Positions 1 through 8,449 of a stretch of 64,000 nt of DNA are shown here, piece by piece; positions within the stretch are counted from its first letter, which is position 1; every line of letters starts with the position of its first letter. A model generated the notes under the pieces. That model was given only the letters and a program-made list of their open reading frames with translations, was not told where the DNA came from and searched no databases. Origin of the DNA: CAWBBA01 sp963729795 (lineage in GTDB: Bacteria > Desulfobacterota > Desulfomonilia > Desulfomonilales > Desulfomonilaceae); NCBI GenBank assembly GCA_963729795.1, contig CAVSPC010000014.1:1-64000 (forward strand), in the 5' to 3' direction. A program made the translations under genes and the position numbers.

Positions 1-119
1 TGGTACAATAGGCTCGTGGACATGCTTGTCTCTCCTTCCCAGCCTTTTTCAAAACCAAGAAGGACCAAGCATGTCCAACTTTACTTTGCAACCACAAGTA
101 CGCAATTACCGGATGAGCC
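1..119 (-). mobile_element. End of a second ISL3-family insertion sequence copy
   Basis: These 119 bases are identical to 59596-59714, the transposase-start end of the complete element at 58400-59714. They include the terminal inverted repeat (ending in the ggctcatccg motif read inward on the minus strand) and the first eight transposase codons (MSTSLLYH). The rest of this copy would lie upstream of the window. Identity ends exactly where the inverted repeat ends, so position 119/120 is the true element boundary and the following 8 bases (120-127) should be one copy of its target duplication. Confidence 0.9.
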
Positions 120-458
120 GAAAATCCTTTATAAGCAGCGGTTTCATCTGAAACTTTTAACTCTTATTTTAACGCCTATGGGCTGGAAGCCTGTCTACTA
201 ATGATGACGGGCAATCCCGCGTTCCGCGGGAAAACAATCTCCTCCGTGAAAATACCCGACCAAATCTATGAATCAGAGTACTTAGGTCCATATTTGTCCT
301 ATAGTATCGTAATAGAAACTATGGCCTTACACGTAGAGGCAATGAAAGAGCCACAAGACTCGAATTAGCGTTCACTTAATAACCCTGCTCTCTTTTTGTT
401 GTGCTATCTTAAGGGGTCTTGAGATCAGGACCATGGGTTAAGGAGCGTTAGTACTGCC
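120..458. other. Intergenic, no gene seen; REP-like fragment
   Basis: There is no convincing reading frame between the insertion-sequence end and the MaoC-like gene. Around 205-240 is a short palindromic motif (cccgcgttccgcggg) inside a gacgggcaatcc context that recurs near 4678 and, rearranged, near 62800; it looks like a dispersed REP-type repeat. A tattttaacgcctatggg string at about 168-184 recurs near 29337. Confidence 0.4.
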
Positions 459-959
459 ATGAAATTCAAGACTCCACTACAAGATCGTTATTTCGAGGAT
501 TATCTGCCTGGGGCCGTTCATGAGTTCGGTTCCGTTACCATGGAAAAAGATGAAATTATCGAATTCGCCCGGCGCTTCGATCCACAGCCCTTTCACATAG
601 ACCCGGAGAAGGCAAAGCAGTCAACCTTTGGCGGACTAATCGCCAGCGGTTGGCACACCGCGAGCCTGACCATGCGGCTTCTGGTCGACCATTATGTCTC
701 ACGGGTTGCCAGTCTAGGCTCGCCAGGTGTAGACGAATTGCGTTGGCGCAAGCCTGTTCGCCCCGGAGACACTCTTTCGGTCCGAGTCACGGTGCTCGAG
801 TCCAGGCTTTCTCGCTCGAAACCCGGTCAAGGGACAATTCGCTCCTACGTCGAGGTGTTGAACCAGAGTCGTGAAGTCGTGATGACCTGGAAGGGAATAG
901 GTATGCTCCGCTGTCGAGAACGGAAGGATTCAAGGGTTGGAAAGGAATCAGCGGGCTGA
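459..959 (+). CDS. MaoC-like hot-dog-fold (R)-enoyl-CoA hydratase
   Basis: A 166-residue protein of the MaoC dehydratase-like family, whose members hydrate enoyl-CoA thioesters. The N-terminal half carries the characteristic hydratase segment EIIEFARRFDPQPFHIDPE (residues about 31-49) followed by GGLIASGWHTASLTMRL; the FDPQPFH stretch holds the family's catalytic Asp and His. The C-terminal half has the hot-dog signature VDELRWRKPVRPGDTLSVRV. Length is normal for the short single-domain form. It stands alone, with no close co-directional partner, so its substrate cannot be read from context; the CoA genes downstream in the window make a role in acyl-CoA metabolism plausible. Confidence 0.85.
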   Translation: MKFKTPLQDRYFEDYLPGAVHEFGSVTMEKDEIIEFARRFDPQPFHIDPEKAKQSTFGGLIASGWHTASLTMRLLVDHYVSRVASLGSPGVDELRWRKPVRPGDTLSVRVTVLESRLSRSKPGQGTIRSYVEVLNQSREVVMTWKGIGMLRCRERKDSRVGKESAG

Positions 960-983
960 CGATTAAGGACTTTATGTCCTGGA

Positions 984-1187
984 TTGAACGCAATAAGGGG
1001 CGCATTAGGAGTGAAGCATCTCGAATCGGCTAAAGACAAGCCCGGGGTTCAGGTGAGCTTCAAATTCGAAGCCATGAAAAAGGGCGGACTTGTGTTAGTC
1101 TTTGATACGGGGACCTGGTTTGCTTGTCAACCCGACTTGCTCGCAGCATTGATGAAATCGTTTGCTGAATGGGGCTGTGATAAGTAA
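984..1187 (+). CDS. Small hypothetical ORF, doubtful
   Basis: A 67-codon frame downstream of the MaoC-like gene. The segment from about residue 20 on (VQVSFKFEAMKKGGLVLVFDTG) reads like a soluble protein, but no family is recognised, no good ribosome site precedes the start and overlapping frames are equally open. The rest of 960-1428 shows nothing else. It may be a gene remnant or chance. Confidence 0.2.
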   Translation: MNAIRGALGVKHLESAKDKPGVQVSFKFEAMKKGGLVLVFDTGTWFACQPDLLAALMKSFAEWGCDK

Positions 1188-1428
1188 TTCTAAACAGAGA
1201 TGCGTCGGGCTTTGCCCACAATTGCGTTCCATGGTGCAATCAGTAGACTCGCTATCGTAAACAGCCCCATCTGAGAAAACCATTGTCAGCTTGTCCGCAG
1301 TTTGGCTGGATCCGGGCCTAAACGATTGTGACCTTTATGGCCTGCCTGCTTCGATTGAGTGCGCAATGCCAGGATTCTCAACACACTAAACCCGTTTGCC
1401 AAGCTACAGGTTCTAGTGAACCGAACAC

Positions 1429-2835
1429 GTGCAGAATTCCATGACCGATCAATCCTCAAAACGAGTCGTTCTTTTCGTAGCAACTGCAAGTTCTCTGTTG
1501 ACTCCTCTGATGGTGTCATCAGTGAATGTGGCCTTTCCGGCCATTCAAAAGGAATTCCATATCGACGCGGTCCTGCTTGCATGGCTTGCAACGTCATATC
1601 TCCTTTCTACGGCCATCTTCTTGGTACCGTTCGGCAAAGCAAGCGACATCTTTGGCCGAAAGAAAGTGTACGTCATAGGCATCTCGGTGTTCACGTTTTC
1701 ATCGCTTTTATCTGCATTGGCCGTAAACGCTTGGATGCTGATCCTGTTCAGACTAGTGCAGGGGCTGGGCAGCGCTATGATTTTCGCCACGGGCATTGCC
1801 ATTGCGACATCCGTGTTTCCAGCGTCTGAAAGAGGTAGAGCCATTGGGATCATAGTGGCGGCTGTTTACATCGGCCTATCAATAGGTCCTTTTTTCGGGG
1901 GAGTCCTAACTCACGCGTACGGGTGGCGAAGTGTATTTGGGGTGATGGTTCCGCTGGGCATACTGACAACCTATTTGGCTGTGACCAAATTGAAGTCGGA
2001 ATGGGCCGATGCCAAGGGAGAAAAATTGGACCTGCCGGGTTCCCTATGTTACGGGGTCGCCATCACGCTAATCATGCTCGGGCTTTCAGGCCCTCCTTCT
2101 GTCATGATCGTGGGGCTCTTGTGTTTGGGGATCGCTTTTTTGGCCCTATTCACCTGGTGGGAACTGAGGACCGACTCCCCTGTTCTCGACATCAGGCTGT
2201 TTGCGACGAACAGGGCATTTGCGTTCTCGAGCCTTGCCGCGCTGATAAACTATAGTGCCACGTTCGCCATCACGTTCATTCTGAGCCTATATTTGCAGTA
2301 CATTAAAAATTTTGACCCAAGCACGGCCGGACTGGTGCTGATTGTTCAACCCATAACGATGGCCGTATTTTCACCAATCGCTGGGAAGCTTTCAGACAGA
2401 ATAGAGCCTCAAAAAATTGCGTCAGCCGGAATGGGCTTTACTGCGGTGGGCCTATTGGGGTTGATATTCTTAGGCTTCGAAACCAGCCTGATGTACATCG
2501 TATCAAATCTACTCATAATCGGATTAGGTTTTGGCCTCTTCTCGTCGCCCAACATGAACGCGATTATGAGTTCCGTAGACAGAAAATTTTACGGTCTCGC
2601 ATCAGGCGTGGTGGGCTCTATGCGTATGCTGGGACAGATGTTCAGCATGGGTATTGCCACCGTAGCGTTTTCGCTCACCATGGGCCGGAGACCGATAACC
2701 CCTGAAGTGTACCCCGCATTCTTGAAGAGCGTTGATTCTGTCTTCACCGTATGCGCAATCCTCTGCATTATCGGCATCTTTGCTTCTCTTGCGAGAGGAA
2801 AGATGAGAGACAAGATCGGCGCCGAAGGCTCATAG
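1429..2835 (+). CDS. MFS transporter, DHA2-like (14-helix) exporter
   Basis: A 468-residue polytopic membrane protein of the major facilitator superfamily, probably a proton-driven exporter in the inner membrane. Hydrophobic segments run through the whole length with the spacing of the 14-helix drug:H+ antiporter (DHA2) group. Motif A between helices 2 and 3 is clear (FGKASDIFGRKKVYVIG, about residues 68-84), and motif C-like glycine-rich text (GIIVAAVYIGLSIGPFFGGVL) follows helix 4-5. Two starts are possible, 1429 and the ATG at 1441 (MTDQSSKR); neither has a strong ribosome site. It has no operon partner, so the substrate is unknown. Confidence 0.85.
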   Translation: MQNSMTDQSSKRVVLFVATASSLLTPLMVSSVNVAFPAIQKEFHIDAVLLAWLATSYLLSTAIFLVPFGKASDIFGRKKVYVIGISVFTFSSLLSALAVNAWMLILFRLVQGLGSAMIFATGIAIATSVFPASERGRAIGIIVAAVYIGLSIGPFFGGVLTHAYGWRSVFGVMVPLGILTTYLAVTKLKSEWADAKGEKLDLPGSLCYGVAITLIMLGLSGPPSVMIVGLLCLGIAFLALFTWWELRTDSPVLDIRLFATNRAFAFSSLAALINYSATFAITFILSLYLQYIKNFDPSTAGLVLIVQPITMAVFSPIAGKLSDRIEPQKIASAGMGFTAVGLLGLIFLGFETSLMYIVSNLLIIGLGFGLFSSPNMNAIMSSVDRKFYGLASGVVGSMRMLGQMFSMGIATVAFSLTMGRRPITPEVYPAFLKSVDSVFTVCAILCIIGIFASLARGKMRDKIGAEGS

Positions 2836-3295
2836 CCACCTCAGTAGATTCTACAGGGGTTCTCGAAACTAATCATGCAAGAGAAAATGATTTGGTGTAC
2901 CGTGCGTCCGCGTGCAATTCGCAATCAAGTCTTGTTTCTTGACTCACCTCCTTTCGCCCTGCACAAATCTGCTCACGGTGGAGTAATGGAGTCCATATAT
3001 GCTGCTATCTACTGCCGCAAAATGGGTGACCCCATGGTGACCCTGAGTGAATGCTTTCACTGATGCTGAGCCTCCTTGGAGGCGGATTGGAAAGTCCGCC
3101 CCACAATCGCGACTCGCTATAACAGTCAAGTTTCCTTGCCAAATGAACAGTTCCGAAAATTGTTGCGAGACAGGAAGCCCCTGAACCGAAAGAAAGTATC
3201 CGAAGGATCAGAAATCTCGATAGATCACGCGTCAAAACGGACCACAAAATTGAGCCCTGGCCAGCGCCCATTCGACCACCGGTCAATTTGCGCGG
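2836..3295. other. Intergenic, no gene; contains a dispersed repeat
   Basis: No credible gene. Positions 3081-3142 are one copy of a 62-bp dispersed repeat whose inverted partner is at 31560-31621. The remainder shows nothing recognisable. Confidence 0.5.
3081..3142 (-). repeat. Dispersed 62-bp repeat, copy 1
   Basis: Read on the minus strand this stretch matches 31560-31621 on the plus strand at about 56 of 62 positions. The right half contains the hairpin ggcggactttcc-aatccgcc. It lies in an intergenic gap, as does its partner. Confidence 0.75.
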
Positions 3296-4501
3296 CTATT
3301 TCAACTCCAAAGGCTTCCTCCAGCCCGTTATCGGTAGCATGACGCCTTTGTCCGGGTCCGCACGATAAAGTCGCGCAAAAGGGCTGGGCGCGTGACTGGT
3401 TGATGTGAAGGTTACAGGAGGAATCATTCCGCCGGTATCGAAGTCCTTGAGGGTTTCCAGGGCCTTCTTGAACGATTCCGGAGTCAGATCTTTGCCCGCT
3501 CGCTTCAGTCCTTCCGCATATACGGTAGCCATTGCCACGCCGTGTATGTACAGCGAAGTAAGCATCTTGTCAGGATCTCGGCCATTCTTCTTAGCCAAAG
3601 CTCGCACCCGCTTCATGCCTGGGGTGTCATCCGTCCACCCGCCAACGAAATTTACGCCTATGTAATTCTTCGCCGCAGCCCCGCAGGCCTTTACTACCAC
3701 ATTGTCGCAAGCCCAGTTTACTCCGAAGGTCGTGGGCCGGTAATCGTACTTTTCCGCGGTTTTCAGAAACGTAATTGTTGATGGGGCCAGATTGCAGGTT
3801 ACCACGTAGTCCACTTGGTCCTTTTTCAGCGACAGCACCTGGGAGCTGGCATCCACAGCGCCGGTGTTAAGAACCAATTCGGCGGCCAGTTTTAACCCGT
3901 ACTGCTTTGCTCTCTTACGGGCCGCTTCAAGACCTTTTTTGCCGAATTCGGTTTCCGCATAAACCACGCCTATTTTGGGATTTTTTGCTTTCAGGTCATT
4001 CATAATGTAGTCGAACATGAGCTTGACCTGAGTTTCGTACGTAGCGCCCAATACGAAAATATAAGGTTTGTAGGGTTTGTAGAATTCCGTCGCCAGAGCG
4101 TCCGGGATGGTCACCACCTTATCCTTGTCGATCTGATCCATTAGAGCGATATTCTGGGCCGTGCCGGCGATGGTGACTATCCCCAGCACCTTGTCACGGT
4201 AGATCAGCTTGTTGAATGCCGAGATGGCCAGCGGCGTTTTCCACTGATCGTCCTCCCAAATGAAATCTATCTTCCTTCCGGCGATCCCTCCTTCGTTGTT
4301 GATCGAGGAGATGACATCTTGTACTCCCCAACCGTCTGGGAGCCCGAGGGCCGCCACCGGCCCGGTCTTCACAAGGATCATTCCTAACTGGATTTTGTCC
4401 TTGCTGACGCCCCGGACCTCAGAGAATGCAGTGGTGATGGACATGAGTCCGAGACAGATTGTGAAGAATCCAATTAGTGCCAGGTTCCGCTTACGGTTCA
4501 T
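3296..4501 (-). CDS. ABC transporter substrate-binding protein, LivK-like (second of tandem pair)
   Basis: A 401-residue periplasmic binding protein of the leucine/isoleucine/valine-binding (peripla_BP_6) type. A Sec signal peptide is visible (MNRKRNLALIGFFTICLG then a hydrophobic core ending near TTAFSE). The mature part opens with the typical KIQLGMILVKTGPVAALG and continues with GIAGRKIDFIWEDDQ and YAETEFGKKGLEAARKRAKQ. The ribosome site AGGAGA precedes the ATG. It is the last gene of the leftward liv operon and is a close paralogue, of identical length, of the gene at 4883-6088. Such proteins bind amino acids but also amides, urea and aromatic acids, so the ligand is not fixed; the acyl-CoA synthetase in the operon suggests a carboxylate. 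Confidence 0.9.
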   Translation of the reverse strand: MNRKRNLALIGFFTICLGLMSITTAFSEVRGVSKDKIQLGMILVKTGPVAALGLPDGWGVQDVISSINNEGGIAGRKIDFIWEDDQWKTPLAISAFNKLIYRDKVLGIVTIAGTAQNIALMDQIDKDKVVTIPDALATEFYKPYKPYIFVLGATYETQVKLMFDYIMNDLKAKNPKIGVVYAETEFGKKGLEAARKRAKQYGLKLAAELVLNTGAVDASSQVLSLKKDQVDYVVTCNLAPSTITFLKTAEKYDYRPTTFGVNWACDNVVVKACGAAAKNYIGVNFVGGWTDDTPGMKRVRALAKKNGRDPDKMLTSLYIHGVAMATVYAEGLKRAGKDLTPESFKKALETLKDFDTGGMIPPVTFTSTSHAPSPFARLYRADPDKGVMLPITGWRKPLELK

Positions 4502-4882
4502 CGTTCTCTCCTTTCTGAAAGGATTGGCTGATTAAGCGTTGTTACAGAGCCAAAAAGGCTGATTACTCTTTAGGGTGGAGAACGAGGTCACTCGTTCACT
4601 TTTTTGGGGAATCTTCTATCCCTTGTCATCACGAGGAGTGAGCAGTGGGACAGGCTTCCAGCCTATCTATCATGGATGACGGGCAATCCCGCGTTCCGCG
4701 CGGGACGTCCCACCGGCAATCCAAGCGACGTTCAAGGGAAGAGATTGCTTCGTCCCGCGACTCGCAATGACAGGCAGCGGAAATGTCATCGCGAGGAGTG
4801 AAATCCCTGGTTCCGCGGGAAAGCAATCTCGACCGCGAAAATACGCGACTGTATTTATGAAATAAGCCCCAGGGCAGCCTCC
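4502..4882. other. Intergenic between tandem binding-protein genes; REP-like repeats
   Basis: No gene. Two or three copies of a short interspersed motif occur (tgtcatcgcgaggagtga at 4786-4803 with the related text at 4624-4643, and gcaatcccgcgttccgcg near 4683), some as inverted arms. The same motif family is found near 32653-32745. They separate the two paralogous binding-protein genes. Confidence 0.5.
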
Positions 4883-6088
4883 CTATTTCATCTCTATCGG
4901 CTTCCTCCAGTCCGTTATAGGTATCATGGCGCCTTTGTCCGGGTCTGCACGATAAAGACGCGAAAAAGGGCTGGGAGCATGACTGGTCGATGTGAAGGTC
5001 ACGGGAGGAACGATCCCGCCGGTGTCAAAGTCTTTGAGGGTCTCCAGGGCGTTTTTGAATGAATCGGGAGTGAGGTTTTTCCCCGCACGCTTAAGACCCT
5101 CGCTGTAGACGATGCCGGTAGCAACGCCGTGAGTGTAGAGTGACGTCAGCATCTTGTCCGGGTCACGGCCATTCTTTTTCGCCAATTCTCTCACCCGTTT
5201 CATGCCGGCAGTGTCGTCGTCCCACCCGCCGACAAAATTTACGCCAATGTAATTCTTGGCGGCCGTCTTGCATGCCTTTACAACTGCATTGTCGCAAGAC
5301 CAATTTATGCCGAAGGTCGTGGGCCAATAATCATATTTTTCAGCGGTCTTGAGAAAGGTGATGAGGGGGGGAGCGAGGTTGCAGGTTATTACATAGTCCA
5401 CATTGTCTTTCTTCAATGACAATACCTGTGAGCTGGCATCCACCGAGCCGATATTGAGAACCAGTTCCGAAACCAATTTGATTCCGTACTGCTTGGCCCG
5501 TTTCTGTGCGGCTTCCAAACCTTTCTTGCCGAATTCGGTCTCGGCGTAGACCACGGCAATTCTCGGGTTCTTTGCCTTGAGGTCGTGCATAATGTAGTCG
5601 AACATGAGTTGGATTTGAGTTTCGTATGTAGCACCCAGGATGAAGATATAAGGCTTGTACGGTTTGTACATTTCATCCGCGAGAGCGTTGGGAATATTCA
5701 CCACCTTGTCTTTGTTGATCAAATCCATTAGCGCTATGGTCTGCGGTGTTCCCCCGCAAGTTACTATACCCAGCACCTTGTCACGATAGATCAACTTGTT
5801 GAACGCGGCGATGGCCAAGGGGGTCTTGAACTGGTCATCCTCCCAGATCCACTCTATCTTGCGCCCGTTAATCCCTCCCTGTTCGTTGACCGCATTGAAG
5901 ACGTCTTGCATCCCCCATCCGTCGGGAAGCCCGAGGGCAGCCACCGGCCCCGTCTTGACAAGGATGTTGCCAATTTTGATGGTGGTTTTGGTAACACCTC
6001 GGGCTTCAGCCAATGCGTTCGCGGCACACCACAGCCCGAGGCAGATCACCAGGAATGCAACTACTGACCAACGCCTCTTACCGTTCAT
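4883..6088 (-). CDS. ABC transporter substrate-binding protein, LivK-like (first of tandem pair)
   Basis: A 401-residue LivK-type periplasmic binding protein. The start is set at the ATG giving MNGKRRWSVVAFLVICLG, because an AAGGAGG ribosome site lies 7-8 bases upstream and the signal peptide then has normal form; the longer open frame to 6172 is not credible. Internal text is nearly the same as the next gene (TKTTIKIGNILVKTGPVAALGLPDGWG against DKIQLGMILVKTGPVAALGLPDGWG), so the two arose by tandem duplication. It follows livM by about 80 bases and is part of the leftward liv operon. Differences cluster in a few positions, which could tune ligand choice. Confidence 0.9.
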   Translation of the reverse strand: MNGKRRWSVVAFLVICLGLWCAANALAEARGVTKTTIKIGNILVKTGPVAALGLPDGWGMQDVFNAVNEQGGINGRKIEWIWEDDQFKTPLAIAAFNKLIYRDKVLGIVTCGGTPQTIALMDLINKDKVVNIPNALADEMYKPYKPYIFILGATYETQIQLMFDYIMHDLKAKNPRIAVVYAETEFGKKGLEAAQKRAKQYGIKLVSELVLNIGSVDASSQVLSLKKDNVDYVITCNLAPPLITFLKTAEKYDYWPTTFGINWSCDNAVVKACKTAAKNYIGVNFVGGWDDDTAGMKRVRELAKKNGRDPDKMLTSLYTHGVATGIVYSEGLKRAGKNLTPDSFKNALETLKDFDTGGIVPPVTFTSTSHAPSPFSRLYRADPDKGAMIPITDWRKPIEMK

Positions 6089-6168
6089 TCTACGTTCCTC
6101 CTTGAAGATTGATGGTTCATCCACTGCAAGGACCGTTATCTTCCGACTAAACCACTGTAAGCTACATT

Positions 6169-7215
6169 TCAATAAGTGAAGGGCCAGTTCCTGAAGCTCG
6201 TCTTAATGCGCGACCAGATGCCGTTTAGACCCGTCGGTTCGACGATCAAGAAAATCATTATGAGGAGGCCGAACGCGGCTACGTTCCACTCTTCGTCGTA
6301 CCGGCCTTGAAGGAATACGATGTGTTGGCCCGTGAAGTCCGCGATACCTTTTATGAGATCAGGTGTAACAGTGAGGAACACAGCCCCAAGAATCGACCCA
6401 AGTATCGATCCCAGGCCACCTATGATGATCATGGCTATGTATTCTATGGAGAGCAAAAGTGTGAAGCTCTCAGGGTTCAGGTACCTCGTGGAATAAGAGT
6501 AGAGGCCGCCGGCCACCCCGCCGTAAAACGCGGCTATGGCGAAGGCCATTACTTTATATTTTGTCAAATTCACACCGATCACGCCGGCTGCCACATCTCG
6601 ATCGCGGATCGCCACAAACGCCCGGCCCAATCTGGTTCTAGCGATATTCTTGGCGCCAATGGTCAGCACGCCCACAAAGAAGATCGTGACATAGAACAAA
6701 CGAGACGGGTCATCAAGAGTGAAACCGAAGATCGTCGGAGGAGGGACCGAGATGCCCCGTACCCCCATTGTCAGCGCCTCCCAATGCGTAACGACGTAAT
6801 CGACCACTACGCCGAACGACATCGTGGCCATAGCCAGGTACAAACCCTTCAGACGAAGACAGGGAAATCCCAGAAGAGTACCGAAGAATGCAGCCACGAC
6901 TCCTCCGCTGGGAATCGTAAGCCAAAAAGGCATATTCAATCTTGTGGCAAGTATTGCCGAAGTGTAGGCTCCAAGTGCTACAAAGGCCGCGTGCCCCAAG
7001 GAGATCTGTCCGGTAAGACCCGTGAGAATATTCAATCCCATGGCGGCAATTATGGCTATCCCGGAAGTGTTGGCCATGTATACCACATAAGGATCGGCCC
7101 AAAATGGTACTAATAATAGGGCGACAATGAACAACGCCAGCCAGAACTTCACCCAGATGGTCTGGAAGATCCTTATATCTTCCCGATAAGACTCCCTGAA
7201 GGTCTTGCTTCTCAT
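6169..7215 (-). CDS. livM: Branched-chain amino-acid-type ABC transporter permease LivM
   Basis: A 348-residue inner-membrane permease of the LivM type. The text MGLNILTGLTGQISLGHAAFVALGAYTSAIL and the EAA-like loop (AFVAIRDRDVAAGVIGVNLTKYKVMAFAIAAFYGGVAGGLYS) are diagnostic, and IIGGLGSILGSILGAVF closes the last helix pair. The start at 7215 (MRSKTFRES) has an AAAGGA site just upstream; the longer open frame to 7317 lacks one. It forms the membrane channel with the LivH-type gene at 7462-8352, energised by LivG/LivF. Confidence 0.93.
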   Translation of the reverse strand: MRSKTFRESYREDIRIFQTIWVKFWLALFIVALLLVPFWADPYVVYMANTSGIAIIAAMGLNILTGLTGQISLGHAAFVALGAYTSAILATRLNMPFWLTIPSGGVVAAFFGTLLGFPCLRLKGLYLAMATMSFGVVVDYVVTHWEALTMGVRGISVPPPTIFGFTLDDPSRLFYVTIFFVGVLTIGAKNIARTRLGRAFVAIRDRDVAAGVIGVNLTKYKVMAFAIAAFYGGVAGGLYSYSTRYLNPESFTLLLSIEYIAMIIIGGLGSILGSILGAVFLTVTPDLIKGIADFTGQHIVFLQGRYDEEWNVAAFGLLIMIFLIVEPTGLNGIWSRIKTSFRNWPFTY

Positions 7216-7461
7216 TGATTCCTTTCGGATGAACAGGCGGCCACTCGGCCGGCCTGGCCTAGGAGCCTGTCGCGCAACCTCACTCGTCGGGGCCATCGTG
7301 CTACGCGGAGGTTCCACTCATTGTTCCGTTACCTCACTCCGGCTCCTAGGAGTCTGACATACTAAGCCTTTTCCGTGGCAGCCTCTGAGAGATGCCGATA
7401 CAATGATCGCCATCGTGCCACGAATTCGGGAAAACATTGCGTCACGCAACAGCCTCCTAGC

Positions 7462-8352
7462 CTAAACCCGTTCCAGTTCCTCTTTGCCGAAGAGGCCGTA
7501 TGGCCTGATCATAAGAACCAAGAAAAGGACGACGAAAGATGTCACATCTGTCACACCCGGCAGGGTCTGCTCCAGATAGCCCCCGGCCAGGGTCTCCACC
7601 ACTCCTATTACAAGTCCTCCGATGATGGCCCCTGGAATGCTTTCCAGCCCTCCCAGAATCACCGCGGGAAATGCCTTGATGGCAACCAGGCTGAGAGCGA
7701 TGTTCAGAACCATCACGCTGGCCAGGAAGATCCCCGCGACACCCGCGATGACGAATGAGATTCCCCAGGTCAGTGCAAACACTCTCTTGACGCTGATGCC
7801 CATCAACATGGCCGTATCTTGGTCGTTGGCCACCGCTCGCATGGAAAGCCCCACCCGTGAATACCTGAAGAACAGAAAGAACAAAATCACCATTAAGACA
7901 GATACAGCCATTGCCCAGAGATGAGCATGCGACAACACCAACCCTTCAAACTTCAATGCCCCTTGGGCGAATGGTGCCGGGAAGACTTTGTTGTCATGCC
8001 CGAAGATGATTCCTGCAAGGCTCCGCAAGAATATGGAGAGCCCTATGGTCACCATAACCACCGCAAATTGCGGTTCGCCGAGCATTGGCCTGAGCACAAG
8101 CCGCTCAGTGATCAAACCCATGATCATGGCAATCACGCAGGTCATCACGACCGCCCATAAGAATGGAATGCCCGACACTATTAGCGCATAACAGACAAGC
8201 GCTCCGAGCAACATGGCCTCACCGTGCGCGAAGTTGAGGATGTCCGTGGCCTTGTAAACCAGCACGAAACCCAGAGCGACCAGCGCATATAAGCTCCCCA
8301 CCGCGAGGCCGGAAACAACAAGCTGCAAGAAGTAAAGTACCCCTTCAGTCAA
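7462..8352 (-). CDS. livH: Branched-chain amino-acid-type ABC transporter permease LivH
   Basis: A 296-residue LivH-type permease. It starts with the classical LVVSGLAVGSLYALVALGFVLVYKATDILNFAHGEAMLLGA and ends with AVILGGLESIPGAIIGGLVIGVVETLAGGYL and the C-terminal RPYGLFGKEELERV. The coupling segment SMRAVANDQDTAMLMGISVKRVFALTW is present. A cytoplasmic-membrane partner of LivM (6169-7215). About 100 bases separate it from the upstream acyl-CoA synthetase gene, and 246 from livM; the latter gap carries no gene. Confidence 0.93.
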   Translation of the reverse strand: MTEGVLYFLQLVVSGLAVGSLYALVALGFVLVYKATDILNFAHGEAMLLGALVCYALIVSGIPFLWAVVMTCVIAMIMGLITERLVLRPMLGEPQFAVVMVTIGLSIFLRSLAGIIFGHDNKVFPAPFAQGALKFEGLVLSHAHLWAMAVSVLMVILFFLFFRYSRVGLSMRAVANDQDTAMLMGISVKRVFALTWGISFVIAGVAGIFLASVMVLNIALSLVAIKAFPAVILGGLESIPGAIIGGLVIGVVETLAGGYLEQTLPGVTDVTSFVVLFLVLMIRPYGLFGKEELERV

Positions 8353-8449
8353 GTGGTTGAACTCCTTTCACGCGCCGGCCGTTTATTGTCGGGCGCCCTC
8401 TTCTCATTTGAGCCACTCATCACAGGCAACGACGCAACTCCCACTCCCG

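Noticed and set aside
16..201. Small open frame at the window start
   Set aside because: It is the inverted-repeat end of the ISL3 element read on the wrong strand.
6307..7113. 268-codon plus-strand open frame inside livM
   Set aside because: Shadow of livM; strongly hydrophilic, low-complexity composition and no start signal.
7390..7425. Second -24/-12 promoter (TGGCACG on the minus strand near 7410)
   Set aside because: The -12 GC pair is missing at the required spacing.
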